Shown in pieces: positions 54,604 to 64,000 of a DNA stretch of 64,000 bases. The stretch comes from Bacteroides sp. AN502(2024) (GTDB lineage Bacteria; Bacteroidota; Bacteroidia; Bacteroidales; Bacteroidaceae): positions 1 through 64,000 of the forward strand of contig NZ_JBGFSP010000003.1 in NCBI RefSeq assembly GCF_041227145.1. Direction: 5' to 3'. How positions within the stretch are numbered: position 1 is the stretch's first letter; every line of letters starts with the position of its first letter. The position numbers and the translations under genes were made by a program. The notes under the pieces are model-generated. The model worked only from the letters and a program-made list of their open reading frames with translations, was not told where the DNA came from and made no database searches.

Positions 54604-56876
54604 TTATTTCAAATCAAAATATATGCGTTGACCGTGAACAAGTTCATCATGTGTGATACGATATTTATTGAACTTCTTACCATTCAATAATACCTTATTG
54701 ATATACTGAGTTCCCGGTTGAGTACGGTTAGTCTCAATCACCAGCTCTTTTTCTTTATACCATTTCGGATCCAGACGAATCGTCACTTTGTCAAATACCG
54801 GAGTCGTCAATGTATATTCGGGCAATCCCGGACAATCCGGATAGAAACCAATCATATTGAAGATAGCCCATGAAGACATTGTCCCTGTGTCATCATTCCC
54901 GGGAATACCGTCCGGTTTCGTTGTGAAGTACTTGTCCAACAGACGCTGTGTCTCTTTCTGCGTACGCCATTCTTCTCCTTTAAAGTATGAGAATAAATAA
55001 GGATAGGCTATATCCGGTTCATTAGCCGGATCGTAAAGACCTTCATCGAAAACCATTTGCAGCTTATCGACAAATGGTTTCTTTCCGCCCATCAACTTAG
55101 CCAGTCCATACACATCATGCGGTACGTAGAACGTATAGTTCCAGGCACTTCCTTCATGGAAACCGGGATTCGGTTCAAAGTTCTCTCCCTGTCTGGGATT
55201 AAACGGACTGTAGAAGGTCCCATCGGGAAGAATCGGACGGAGTGTGCCGAACTCCTTACTATAATAATGCTTATAACCTAAAGAACGTTTATAAAACATT
55301 TCCGCATCCTGTCTCTTGCCCAATGCTTCCGCAAAGCGGGAAAGTGCAAAGTCTGCAATATAATATTCCAACGCATGGGATACGGAGTTGTCATATTGTT
55401 CACGAAGAGGTACGTATCCTTTTGACATATAATCATCATTATCCGGACGCATCAGGTTTTCCGCTCCCGGCAATGTGGCAGATTTGTACATGGCTTCATA
55501 AGCCAAATCAACGTCAAAGTCACGCAACCCTTTCATCCAAGTATCTACCACTACCGGAATACTGGGATCCCCCTCCATTGTCAGTGTCTCTCTTCCATAT
55601 AATTCCCATTTAGGCAGCCACCCGTGTTCCCGATACATATCAAGCATGGTACGAACCATTTCCATTTGACGTTCGGGATAAACAAGGGTCAACAATTGGT
55701 GGACATTGCGATAGGTATCCCAAAGAGAGAATACCGTGTAGCGGTTCCCTTTGGTGGTCATAATCTTATCACTTTCCATTGCCGGATACTCTCCATTGAC
55801 ATCCTGCAGGATGTTCGGATGAATCAGCAAATGATACAGTGCCGTATAAAATACTGTTTTCTGGGCATCTGTTCCGCCTTCTACGATAATACGCGACAAG
55901 TCATCGTTCCATTTTGCACGCGCCTCAGCAAGAATCTGTTCAAAATTCTTTCCCGCTTGTTCACGGTCCAAATTCAGCCGGGCATTCTCTATACTGACAA
56001 AAGAAACGCCCATCTGCACTTCCACCTGTTCGCCTTCCTCCGTATCGAAAGAAAAATAGGTACCGATATCATCGCCTGCTATTTCTTTCCCATAACGAGT
56101 ATACAACTTATACTTCCCCTGATCCGGATCCCATTCGGATTCCACTCCCGTCATCGGACGTTGTTTCTTCCAATAGCCGGTTGCAGTAGGAGTCTTTTTG
56201 ACCCGCATCACAAAATAAATAGGAAATACAGCCTGAGGATTATAACAGAATGTACCCAGTAGTTTTACACCTTCCACTTCGTTATCACTTACACGGCGAA
56301 GCATGGCACCGCTTTCATTTGTCAGTCCTTCTCCCAAATTCAGCAATAGATGACTTTTACCTTTCGGGAAAGTAAAGCGAGCGATACTTGTACGTGGAGT
56401 GGCAGAGACTTCCGTCTTTACATTATACTTGGTCAGATAGTTGGAATAATAACCGGGGGAAGCCTGTTCGTCCTTATACTTACTGCCATATTCTTTATAA
56501 TCGACATTCAATGCTCCGGTAGTGGGCATCAGCAATAAAGAGCCTAATTCCGGACAACCGACTCCGCTCAAATTGACATGAGCATATCCGGTAAAGAAAC
56601 AGTTTGTATGTTCATAAGGCGTAGACCACCACCGGGCATCTTTATCATACGTATTCTCAGAAGAGCCCATCACATTGAAAGGAACCACAGACATCATACC
56701 ATTGGGGCAAATCGCTCCGGGATTGGTAGTGCCGAAATTAGTAGTTCCGATAAAGGGATCCACATAATCTATCCAAAGACTTTTATCCGTATTTTCCAGA
56801 GGAGAGCTTCCCCTTCCCCCGCATAAGCGGAAAGAAGGGAAAAAGCAAGTGTATAAGTTAATATAATACGTCTCAT
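54604..56876 (-). CDS. GH92 alpha-mannosidase, apparent frameshift after the signal peptide
   Basis: Glycoside hydrolase family 92 exo-alpha-mannosidase. The catalytic part (about 720 residues from VDPFIGTTNFGTTNPGAICP) is intact: HEGSAWNYTFYVPHDV holds the likely acid glutamate, GNDDTGTMSSWAIFNMIGFYP the aspartate pair, and MYREHGWLPKWELYG is also present. The natural start is the ATG at 56876, 7 bases after the GH130 stop, opening a classical signal peptide (IILTYTLAFSLLSAYAG). That frame ends at a stop after 36 codons. Joining it to the catalytic frame (SSPLENTDKSLWIDYVDPF) needs one extra base, most simply in the five-G run at 56816-56820. An internal ATG at 56763 would make the enzyme without export. 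Confidence 0.88.
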
Positions 56877-56883
56877 ATCTTCA

Positions 56884-57852
56884 TTAAATGATACTCGTTC
56901 GTTTCGTAAAATCAATAATCTCTTTCAGATATCCGAAAGCCATGCCTACCACGGTATCTGCCGCACCGTAATAAACAGCAACACGTTCACCATCTTGCAA
57001 AGCAGCGCAAGGAAATACCACATTGGGGACATCACCTTGAAGTTCATAAGGAGCAGCCGGACCGAGCAGGTATTCACGTGTACGGTAAAGGACTTTTTCC
57101 GGATGCTCTTTATCCAGTATAGCGGTTCCCATAGCATAACGGAAACCGTTGCAGGTAGTAATAACGCCATGGTAGAACAGCAACCAGCCTTCGTCAGTGA
57201 GGAAAGGTACTGACCCTGCCCCGATCTTCGTACACTGCCAAGCACTTTCCGGGAAAGGAGTCACTTTCATTACACAACGGTGTTCGCCCCAATATTTCAT
57301 ATCCGGGCTATAACTGATGTATATATCACCGAACGGAGTATGTCCATTGTCACTGGGGCGGCTCAACATAGCATACTTACCATCTATCTTCTGCGGGAAA
57401 AGTACGCCGTTACGGTTGAAGGGCAAAAAAGCATTCTCACATTGGAAAAATTCCTTAAAGTCAAACGTGTATGCAATACCAATTGTAGGACCATGATAAC
57501 CATTGCACCAAGTCACCCAATAACGATCTTCAATCCATGTAACACGAGGATCATATTTATATTCCGACTCAATCATTTCCGTGTTGCCAGCCTTGAACTG
57601 AATAGGCTCGTGATTAATATCCCAATGAATACCGTCCTTACTGAATCCGGCAAAGATATTCATCTGCACCGCTTTATTGTCACAACGGAATACACCGGCA
57701 AAGCCATCTCCGTAGGGAACAACAGCACTATTGAATATACTGTTAGATGAAGGAATATGATAACGTCCGATAACCGGATTCTGTGAATAACGCCACATAA
57801 CGTCCGTACATCCGACAGGACGATCTTCCCAAGGAATTTGAATTTTATTCAT
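56884..57852 (-). CDS. GH130 family beta-mannoside phosphorylase or mannosidase
   Basis: A 322-residue five-bladed propeller enzyme. The ATG at 57852 is chosen because the in-frame ATG-less upstream part overlaps the transporter gene. Family features are [74 protein letters not shown] and [22 protein letters not shown]130 enzymes phosphorolyse or hydrolyse beta-mannosides, including the Man-beta-1,4-GlcNAc core of N-glycans. It has no signal peptide, so it acts in the cytoplasm on products brought in by the adjacent transporter. Confidence 0.9.
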   Translation of the reverse strand: MNKIQIPWEDRPVGCTDVMWRYSQNPVIGRYHIPSSNSIFNSAVVPYGDGFAGVFRCDNKAVQMNIFAGFSKDGIHWDINHEPIQFKAGNTEMIESEYKYDPRVTWIEDRYWVTWCNGYHGPTIGIAYTFDFKEFFQCENAFLPFNRNGVLFPQKIDGKYAMLSRPSDNGHTPFGDIYISYSPDMKYWGEHRCVMKVTPFPESAWQCTKIGAGSVPFLTDEGWLLFYHGVITTCNGFRYAMGTAILDKEHPEKVLYRTREYLLGPAAPYELQGDVPNVVFPCAALQDGERVAVYYGAADTVVGMAFGYLKEIIDFTKRTSII

Positions 57853-57871
57853 AATCGTTGTTTTTATATTA

Positions 57872-59200
57872 TTATTTTTTTGAATCGTCATACGTGAAAG
57901 GAATGAAATAAGTAATCAGAAAAGCCGGAATAGTTGCGATTAACACATAGATGAAGAAATTCCGATACCCAAGCAGGTCGCTAAAATAACCGCTCACCAT
58001 TCCCGGAAGCATCACTCCCAGATTCATGATTCCCGAAGCAAATGCGTAATGCGACATTTGATGTTTGCCCGGAGCAATCTGTTGCATCATAAACAACGTC
58101 AGCCCGACAAAACCAAAACCATATCCAAAATATTCCATGGTTATACAAATACCGATCAGATATACATTCGTAGGCTGTGTAATTGCCAAAAAGGTATAGG
58201 CAACAAACGGAAGATTAAAAATACAACAGAGCGTGAAGAGTGTCTTTCTCAATCCGAATTTAGAGACATACATACCTGCCAGCAAGGAGCCCAAAACGAA
58301 AGCGGCAGAACCAAAGATACCATTTAACGTACCGATCTCGGTTAATGACAGTCCCAAACCGCCTACCTCTCTTGAAGCGCGCAAAAACAGCGGAGCTATT
58401 TTCATGATAAAGCCTTCTGCCAGTCGATATAAAATAATAAAACAGATATAGTAGAGAATATGCTTTTTAGTAAAGAAGTTAGCAATTACTGCCACCAACT
58501 CTTTTTTGATCTCCGAAGCCGTCTTCTTAGTGGTAACGGGCACTTGTGTAGAAGGCAAGATTCTGATATGATAAATACCGATCAGTACCATTATGGCTGC
58601 AATTACTCCGAAAATAATCATCCATGCAGATGAATACGCTCCTTTGTTAGCCTCTATTGATGCGCCTTCTATTGCCCCGAAGTACTCAGCCAATGCGCCT
58701 GCCATAGCAACCAATCCTCCATTAGCAACCAATTTGGCCACATTATAAAAAGCGCCCTGCACTCCGATATATTTTGCCTGATCTTCTTTATTCAATTCTG
58801 CCATATATACACCATCACAAGCAATATCATGTGTTGCTCCACTAAAGGCAATCACCGCCATCGTAGAGATACTTATGGCGAAAAAGTAATCGAAAAACAA
58901 AGAAAAGACTACGACTCCAAATAATACGCCGCTCAACAATTCTGTCACTAATACAAAGAATTTTTTCGTCCGATACATTTCAAGAAAAGGACTCCACAAG
59001 AACTTCAGTGTCCAAGGCATCATGATTAGGGAAGTCCAGAATGCAATTTGCGTATCCGAAATTCCAAGATCCTTAAACATGAAAGTAGAAACCAGATTAA
59101 TAGCAATAAAGGGAAGTCCCATTGCAAAATAAGCGGTAGGTACCCAGCAAGCCGGGCTGATCGTTTGGGAACCCGAAACAGTGTTATTCTTCCGTCGCAT
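57872..59200 (-). CDS. MFS transporter, AmpG-like PAT branch
   Basis: A 442-residue inner-membrane transporter with about twelve helices. The beginning ([25 protein letters not shown], followed by [23 protein letters not shown]) matches the AmpG/PAT subfamily, whose members import small amino-sugar or disaccharide compounds. Within this locus it most likely carries the di- or oligosaccharide for the GH130 enzyme (inference from neighbours). The following GH130 gene begins 19 bases later. Confidence 0.88.
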   Translation of the reverse strand: MRRKNNTVSGSQTISPACWVPTAYFAMGLPFIAINLVSTFMFKDLGISDTQIAFWTSLIMMPWTLKFLWSPFLEMYRTKKFFVLVTELLSGVLFGVVVFSLFFDYFFAISISTMAVIAFSGATHDIACDGVYMAELNKEDQAKYIGVQGAFYNVAKLVANGGLVAMAGALAEYFGAIEGASIEANKGAYSSAWMIIFGVIAAIMVLIGIYHIRILPSTQVPVTTKKTASEIKKELVAVIANFFTKKHILYYICFIILYRLAEGFIMKIAPLFLRASREVGGLGLSLTEIGTLNGIFGSAAFVLGSLLAGMYVSKFGLRKTLFTLCCIFNLPFVAYTFLAITQPTNVYLIGICITMEYFGYGFGFVGLTLFMMQQIAPGKHQMSHYAFASGIMNLGVMLPGMVSGYFSDLLGYRNFFIYVLIATIPAFLITYFIPFTYDDSKK

Positions 59201-59422
59201 AATTCATAGCATATTTGATACAAAAATAGATTTTTTATGATTACATTCATAATAAAATACAACTTAAAGCAGAAAACTACTAACGTTTTTCCTCATTTTT
59301 TTATTTTATTATCACTTCATCTATAAAAAACAGGAAGGAGGCCCTACACCGTAATGCCAATCCGGGCATTCTTTCGTTCCGGTAACTTCCACTCTCACCT
59401 CCCCTGTACACTCTTCCGGTAG

Positions 59423-59541
59423 CACAGATTGAGGAGACTGTCTAACAGGTATCAGTAATTAGAAGTCACCCCTGCCAAAGCATAGTCTGGCAGGGGTAAA
59501 ATCGTTAGAATAGGACTTGCTAGACAGCCTCCTCATCTGCT
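59423..59541. repeat. Nested inverted repeats in the utilisation locus
   Basis: An outer inverted repeat (left GAGGAGACTGTCTAA, right CTAGACAGCCTCCTC, 13 of 15 matching, extending outwards imperfectly) encloses a perfect 10-bp hairpin (ACCCCTGCCA at 59468-59477 with TGGCAGGGGT at 59488-59497). It lies in the 374-base gap after the LamG lipoprotein gene. The hairpin has no T tail, so it is not a standard terminator. The remainder of 59201-59574 shows no gene. Confidence 0.7.
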
Positions 59542-59574
59542 TGAATCTGCATTTAATAAAAAGCAGTTAGTCCA

Positions 59575-60762
59575 TTAATTCGCTTCTACGGGAGGGAAAA
59601 TAAAGCCATCGTCATTATTGTTATCAAAAGTATAGCCAGATTTCATAAGCAAATGCTTTCCATTTTTGCTCCAATCCCAAAGCTTAGCCTCATCTTTCAT
59701 TATTTCTCCTGTGGCGGTATCCCTCTTTTTGCCGTTCAGCGGATAATAGAGCAACAAACCATCATCGTCCGGATTGACCATCTTCCATACATTTGAGGCT
59801 ATTTCCTGTGGCGTACGGGCAACCTTCCAGAAACGGACCTCACGAATCAACTCATTAGAACCGCCAATCCAGAAACCGATCAGCCCATAAGGACCTGTAC
59901 GGATTTCTCTCTCTGCCACCAATTCTCCATTTACATAAATCGAGTTTTTCTTGCCATCATACACAAAGGTCAACATATACCACACATTCGGCTTCGCAGA
60001 AAACTTATCCGCCGGAACATCTATCTGCGACCTACCTGTTTTAATCTGCAACTGGTTAGGCTCGATAGTTACATCCCCGAAACGTACATAAATCTCATCA
60101 TTCGAGTCCGAATTAGCCACCAGTTTCGTTCCGCAAATAGAGCGGTTGTTACTCCTATAACTAGCTCTGTTAATCATGACCTCCATTGTCCACTGGTCAA
60201 CTTTGAAATCATTGGGGAACATGGTTTCATCCTCACTACCCGAACCCGAACCGTTTGTACTCACACGCAATGCTTTCGTATTCACCCTCTGTTCAAGAAC
60301 CAACAGTGCTTCTTCCTGTTCCTGGATAATATTCACATCTCCTCCCGCAATCCGAATGGGTAACGCATAATTACCATCTAAGGAGAACTTTACATTCTTC
60401 AGCAAGATAGGTACATCTACCAGCGTGAACTGAGGTTTGAAACTAAGTTCCCGTGAGACTTCATACATATTCTCGGGAAGCATGATGTAAGCAGTTCCGT
60501 TTTTAGTATTGTAAGCATCCAACTGTGATTGATTGCCCGCTTCCAACTTCACTTTGACTTCCCCTGCATCCTGTACTGCCAACGCCACTTGCAAACCATT
60601 GACCTCTATTTCCTTACCTTCTTCTACAAATGTTTGCAGAAGAGTGCTGCCTTTGATGTAAGCCCCTTGTTCACTTTTAAAATCATCCAGAGGATTTTTA
60701 TACAACTCATTTTGGCACCCTGCCAAAAATAAAAGAGTAGCTAAATAAAAACTTTTTTTCAT
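59575..60762 (-). CDS. DUF1735 and LamG-like surface lipoprotein
   Basis: A 395-residue lipoprotein (lipobox LFLAGC, cysteine near residue 16). Residues about 35-155 resemble the DUF1735 beta-sandwich found in surface proteins of Bacteroides utilisation loci (AGEVKVKLEAGNQSQLDAYNTKNGTAYIMLP pattern). Residues about 190-390 form a concanavalin-like LamG domain (FKVDQWTMEVMINRAS, YMLTFVYDGKKNSIYVNGELVAE, YGLIGFWIGGSN). It probably binds glycan at the cell surface. It follows the GH18 gene after 14 bases. Confidence 0.85.
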   Translation of the reverse strand: MKKSFYLATLLFLAGCQNELYKNPLDDFKSEQGAYIKGSTLLQTFVEEGKEIEVNGLQVALAVQDAGEVKVKLEAGNQSQLDAYNTKNGTAYIMLPENMYEVSRELSFKPQFTLVDVPILLKNVKFSLDGNYALPIRIAGGDVNIIQEQEEALLVLEQRVNTKALRVSTNGSGSGSEDETMFPNDFKVDQWTMEVMINRASYRSNNRSICGTKLVANSDSNDEIYVRFGDVTIEPNQLQIKTGRSQIDVPADKFSAKPNVWYMLTFVYDGKKNSIYVNGELVAEREIRTGPYGLIGFWIGGSNELIREVRFWKVARTPQEIASNVWKMVNPDDDGLLLYYPLNGKKRDTATGEIMKDEAKLWDWSKNGKHLLMKSGYTFDNNNDDGFIFPPVEAN

Positions 60763-60776
60763 AATAGTCTTTTTTA

Positions 60777-61877
60777 TTAATCAAACTTTCCCGGATATAC
60801 CTGGTTTCCAAAATACAAAGCTTGTCTCAGCCATTTGTAAGGAGGATTGTTCGGATAGTCATATTCCATGTGATAAGTACCTATTCCACCGATTCGTTTA
60901 CCACTTGGCAAATCCATCGTTGCATAATCGAGAAGCTGTTTACCCTCCATTGTATTCAGTTCCGGACGAACGCTCGTGTAATAAGTGAGGCCACCCGTTT
61001 TCCAGCCCTGTTCAAACTCTGCCGTAATAATGGTCTTACGTTCCCAATCTTCCAGATGTGATCTGCTTATTTTATTAATAACGCTTCTGGTAGAGGATTC
61101 CCAATAAGCCTGATAGATATAATGGTCAATCAGTTTAGAGGTTTGGGTAGACAAACAATACGGTTCACCGTCCATTACCAATAATCTTCCGGCAGGACGC
61201 AAACGAGCACTCAACGTCTCAATGAAAATTTGCATGTTATTGTTGTCACCGGAACTGGCACTGATTGTAGAGCTGTTTGCCAAGTTGCCCAAATGCCCGT
61301 ATCCCGGTTCATAGTCAATGTCAAAGCCATCCAAATTATATTTCTCGATACTGTCGCAGATAGCATTTGCATACGCCTTTACACCTTCGGTAAAACTTCC
61401 ACCTCCTTTCTCAGTTACCCAGTAATCGTTGGCATTCAAACCTTTAGGAGTCAACTGGTCGCCCAAGCTCTGAATAATCCAACATAGCAACGCTTTTCCT
61501 CCCTTCACCTCCTGAAAGAACTTCAAGTCAGCCTTTTGTTCGGGCGTCAGACTTCCTCGTGTTCCCCAAAGAGATACGAAATCCACGCTATCAGGCAGCA
61601 TCTTCAGATAATTCTGGGCATTGTCGCCTTTTCCCGTCCAGTTGCCAAACCAGCCGAATCCCTTCACATGAGGAGTTTTTCTGTACTCTCTTATCTTCGC
61701 ATAATACTCGCGCAACGTAGGAGTAAGATCTTCTTCACTTTGCGCTTCAATCAAGGGAATGTAACGTTGCATTCCTTTCTGATTATCAAAAATTTCTCTT
61801 TCTTCTGTAGTCCAGTCCGAGCAACTTAGTATACTCAGAGTCGATATACCGATACAAAAATATTTTAATAATTTCAT
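60777..61877 (-). CDS. GH18 endo-beta-N-acetylglucosaminidase-like lipoprotein
   Basis: A 366-residue surface lipoprotein (lipobox ILSCSD). The GH18 catalytic motif is LDGFDIDYEPGYG near residue 190, with the proton-donor glutamate and preceding aspartates intact. HVKGFGWFGNWTGKGDNAQNYLKMLPDSVDFVSLWG and YIYQAYWES further match GH18 endoglycosidases that cut the chitobiose core of N-glycans. It lies directly after SusD, so surface release of N-glycans is the likely role. Retaining or losing activity cannot be judged beyond the intact motif. Confidence 0.87.
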   Translation of the reverse strand: MKLLKYFCIGISTLSILSCSDWTTEEREIFDNQKGMQRYIPLIEAQSEEDLTPTLREYYAKIREYRKTPHVKGFGWFGNWTGKGDNAQNYLKMLPDSVDFVSLWGTRGSLTPEQKADLKFFQEVKGGKALLCWIIQSLGDQLTPKGLNANDYWVTEKGGGSFTEGVKAYANAICDSIEKYNLDGFDIDYEPGYGHLGNLANSSTISASSGDNNNMQIFIETLSARLRPAGRLLVMDGEPYCLSTQTSKLIDHYIYQAYWESSTRSVINKISRSHLEDWERKTIITAEFEQGWKTGGLTYYTSVRPELNTMEGKQLLDYATMDLPSGKRIGGIGTYHMEYDYPNNPPYKWLRQALYFGNQVYPGKFD

Positions 61878-61904
61878 AGTCTTTTCTTCTTAAAATGAAT
61901 GATA

Positions 61905-63551
61905 TTATTGAGTTGGCTGCTGGGGACGATTGGGACGCACCCACCATAATGGCGTAGCTCCGACATCCGCCCCTCCCAACAAAGTGGGAATAGCCGACAT
62001 ATTCGGATTGGAACTATACGCCGAAGGAGCAAACCGGAACCGTTCGGGAGCTCGGCAATCGGCATCTGCACCGATTCTACCGGGAGCCGATGTATCCATC
62101 GGTTTCATCAGATACGGGAATCCGGTACGACGATACTCCGTCCATGCTTCCACGGCATTCGGATAAAGAGCTAAGTATTTCTGAGTAATAATCTTTTGTA
62201 ACTGCTCTTCCTGTTCAGTTAATTTTCCGGCATAATCATCCCATTTAGGGGAAGTATTACCGATACTCAAATCGTGAGAGTAATAGCCGTATTTGTAAAG
62301 ACTACTTGTCAATACACTCGGCTTGGCAGTGCTATTCAGATAAGTAGCAGCACTTCCGACTCCATTTTCTTGAAATGACATGCTGACACCTTGCTCATAG
62401 AATGTTCGCGCATTTCCTTCCGATAAGCCGTAAAGTACAGCTTCCGCCTTCAAGAAATAAGTTTCAGAAGCTCTGAACCAATATAAAGGAGAGCCGGAGT
62501 TGACTTTAGGTTTTGAAGCGAAGATAGGAGAATAAGAATCAGTCGCATCTGCCTTCTTAGGTTGCGTATTGGCAGAAGCTATAGGAAAATAGCCCTTTTG
62601 CGGAGACCACCTGTTTCCATAGCTTCCTTTCTCAAAGTAAGCACCCATTCTTGGGTCGCTATATCCATCCAGATATGCCCAGATAGTAGTCCCCAGCCTG
62701 GTTTCGTTATATTCTTCTATGGAAGCTATCATTGAATTCAAAAGCGGCATTTTATCCGAATTTTGAATCTTCGCTTCCTCCGTTATATGCTCGATAACGC
62801 CTCCGTTCTTAGGGTCGAGAGCCTTTGCAATGTATTCCCGTGCTAATGTTTCATCAGTGAAATGTACTCTGACAGCCATTCTCAGCATCAAAGAGTTTGC
62901 CAGTTTCACCCACTTCTTTACGTCTCCACCATAGATCAAATCGTACTTAGCTAAGACGCTATAAGAGATATTGTTCAACAAATCGACAGCTTTTGCCAAA
63001 TCAGCCAACATCGTTTTATAAACCATTTCCTGACTGTCGAACTTCGGAGCTATACTCCCGTCACCGGCCGTAGTGTAAGAAATAGGACCGAATACATCCG
63101 TTGCCCGCAGCCATGCCACGTTTCTGACGATATTTGTCATTTCCATCATAGCCCTTTCGGTCGGGTCCTCCGTATTCTTGGCCAACTGATAAATTTCGTT
63201 CCACGGAAGGAATATTTTAGAATAAAAATTCTCATACGCATACTTCATACGGTTGTCGGCAAAGTTCCAGTTAGACTCCAAAGAGAAGTTCCAATTATTA
63301 TTGTTTCCAAAATAGCCGATGTAATTACCGGAAGAAATCAAATCTGTATTTTGCAAATCATTGCCCGGTCCGGTAGTCAAGCTCGGCGATCCGATAGGAA
63401 TCACCAATTGCTGCATATTCAAGAAGCGGGCACTATACTTTAAAGGACCTAACTCTGCATCGGAAACACCCAACGTATTCGTATTTATCTCTTCGTAATC
63501 GCAAGCCGACACTAAGCAAAGCGACAAAAGTAGAATGATATATTTTCTCAT
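61905..63551 (-). CDS. SusD/RagB family glycan-binding lipoprotein
   Basis: A 548-residue outer-membrane lipoprotein (lipobox LVSACDYEE), the lid of the SusC channel. The start is the ATG at 63551; a TTG two codons upstream is rejected. Features are GNDLQNTDLISSGNYIGYFGNNNNWNF, ATDVFGPISYTTAGDG, DLAKAVDLLNNISYS, MRMAVRVHFTDE, WFRASETYFLKAEAVLYGLSEGN and a C-terminal ALYPNAVEAWTEYRRTGFP. This pattern belongs to the SusD-like group with a distinct N-terminus rather than classic SusD. It begins 14 bases after the SusC stop. Confidence 0.9.
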   Translation of the reverse strand: MRKYIILLLSLCLVSACDYEEINTNTLGVSDAELGPLKYSARFLNMQQLVIPIGSPSLTTGPGNDLQNTDLISSGNYIGYFGNNNNWNFSLESNWNFADNRMKYAYENFYSKIFLPWNEIYQLAKNTEDPTERAMMEMTNIVRNVAWLRATDVFGPISYTTAGDGSIAPKFDSQEMVYKTMLADLAKAVDLLNNISYSVLAKYDLIYGGDVKKWVKLANSLMLRMAVRVHFTDETLAREYIAKALDPKNGGVIEHITEEAKIQNSDKMPLLNSMIASIEEYNETRLGTTIWAYLDGYSDPRMGAYFEKGSYGNRWSPQKGYFPIASANTQPKKADATDSYSPIFASKPKVNSGSPLYWFRASETYFLKAEAVLYGLSEGNARTFYEQGVSMSFQENGVGSAATYLNSTAKPSVLTSSLYKYGYYSHDLSIGNTSPKWDDYAGKLTEQEEQLQKIITQKYLALYPNAVEAWTEYRRTGFPYLMKPMDTSAPGRIGADADCRAPERFRFAPSAYSSNPNMSAIPTLLGGADVGATPLWWVRPNRPQQPTQ

Positions 63552-63565
63552 AATCAATTATTTTA

Positions 63566-64000
63566 TTAGAATCCAAATTTCAAACTTATTCCATAAGTCG
63601 ACTGGCTGGGCAACATGAAGTAATCATATCCCTGCCCGAAGGTGCCGGTAGAGGCAGTGAGTTCCGGATCATAAGGAGCCTTGTTGTAAATCATCCACAA
63701 ATTGGTTCCATAGACCGACAGATTCACATCATTAAGCACACCCTTAAACCATTTGTTGGGGAATTTATAACTCAGTTTAGCTTCCTGCAATCGCACGTTC
63801 GTGGCAGAATAAGTGTAATAAGCATCCAGATTAGAAACTGCCTCATAATAAGTTTTCGGGGCTACCTGAAAGTTGCCTACCCATACACCGCCTGCGTCAC
63901 GTGCATCGGCTGATGCCTTTGAAACGCCATATCTGTCAAGCACCGCCTGTGTTTTGGAAATAACGATTCCCCCTATGCGGGCTGCAAACAAAAGATTTAG
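63566..64000 (-). CDS. SusC-type TonB-dependent receptor, C-terminal end only
   Basis: The last 144 residues of an outer-membrane receptor; the frame is open to the right edge, so the N-terminus is outside the window. The visible part shows barrel strands (VRLQEAKLSYKFPNKWFKG, VNLSVYGTNLWMIYN, YDPELTASTGTFGQGYDYFMLPSQSTYGISLKFGF). The final SLKFGF is the usual terminal beta-strand. It is the first visible gene of the utilisation locus, upstream of SusD. Confidence 0.9.
   Translation of the reverse strand, partial: LNLLFAARIGGIVISKTQAVLDRYGVSKASADARDAGGVWVGNFQVAPKTYYEAVSNLDAYYTYSATNVRLQEAKLSYKFPNKWFKGVLNDVNLSVYGTNLWMIYNKAPYDPELTASTGTFGQGYDYFMLPSQSTYGISLKFGF

Overview
The window is a piece of a Bacteroides chromosome, close to the B. 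thetaiotaomicron group. This rests on the Bacteroidales promoter signature (TTTG, about 19-20 bases, TAnnTTTG) in front of many genes, a UpxY-headed capsule locus, a SusC/SusD polysaccharide utilisation locus, a SusD-type lipoprotein, a DUF4301 gene and the Bacteroidetes-type atp operon order. The exact species cannot be fixed from sequence reading alone.

Layout. 1-7148 (minus strand): head of a capsular polysaccharide locus. It holds a tyrosine recombinase, a short segment bounded by 27-bp inverted repeats and carrying a promoter, upxY, a CapD/WbpM-type nucleotide-sugar enzyme, a Wza-type export lipoprotein and a Wzc-type tyrosine kinase cut by the window edge. As drawn, the promoter points away from the capsule genes, so the locus appears phase-OFF. 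7371-13254: pyrBI, a flavin reductase, outer-membrane or secreted proteins, glyA and an epimerase-like protein. 13491-13590: a promoter and a rho-independent terminator about 65 bases apart with no gene between them, a candidate small RNA. 13625-16120: Pif1-like helicase. 16155-16577: a hairpin-ended inverted-repeat element. 16579-23969: the complete atpDC-orf-atpBEFHAG operon on the minus strand.

24501-35537: purT, a truncated DJ-1/PfpI-like fragment, an intergenic array of 22-bp repeats, an O-acyltransferase, a Crp/Fnr regulator, a chloramphenicol-acetyltransferase-like protein, DUF4301, a RelA-type (p)ppGpp synthetase with a degenerate hydrolase domain, an MFS transporter, panB and a HAD phosphatase. 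35687-48722: MATE transporter, a lipoprotein metallophosphoesterase with an overlapping secreted protein gene, a Crp/Fnr regulator next to the hybrid cluster protein gene hcp (with a palindromic site centred about 42 bases before the predicted hcp start), uracil permease, cation/proton antiporter, acyl-CoA ligase and two tandem nagA genes.

49012-49721: a minus-strand tRNA array with Leu(CAG) twice, Leu(GAG) once, Gly(GCC) three times and one decayed tRNA-Leu, with a consensus promoter and terminator. 49839-53572: nspC, an SDR oxidoreductase and an STN-domain esterase. 54051-54447: a second non-coding inverted-repeat element with 22-bp repeats and a palindrome. 54604-64000: a minus-strand polysaccharide utilisation locus (SusC, SusD, GH18, DUF1735/LamG lipoprotein, AmpG-like transporter, GH130, GH92) whose content fits host N-glycan or mannoside use. 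The GH92 gene has an apparent one-base frameshift at a run of five G between its signal peptide and its catalytic part.
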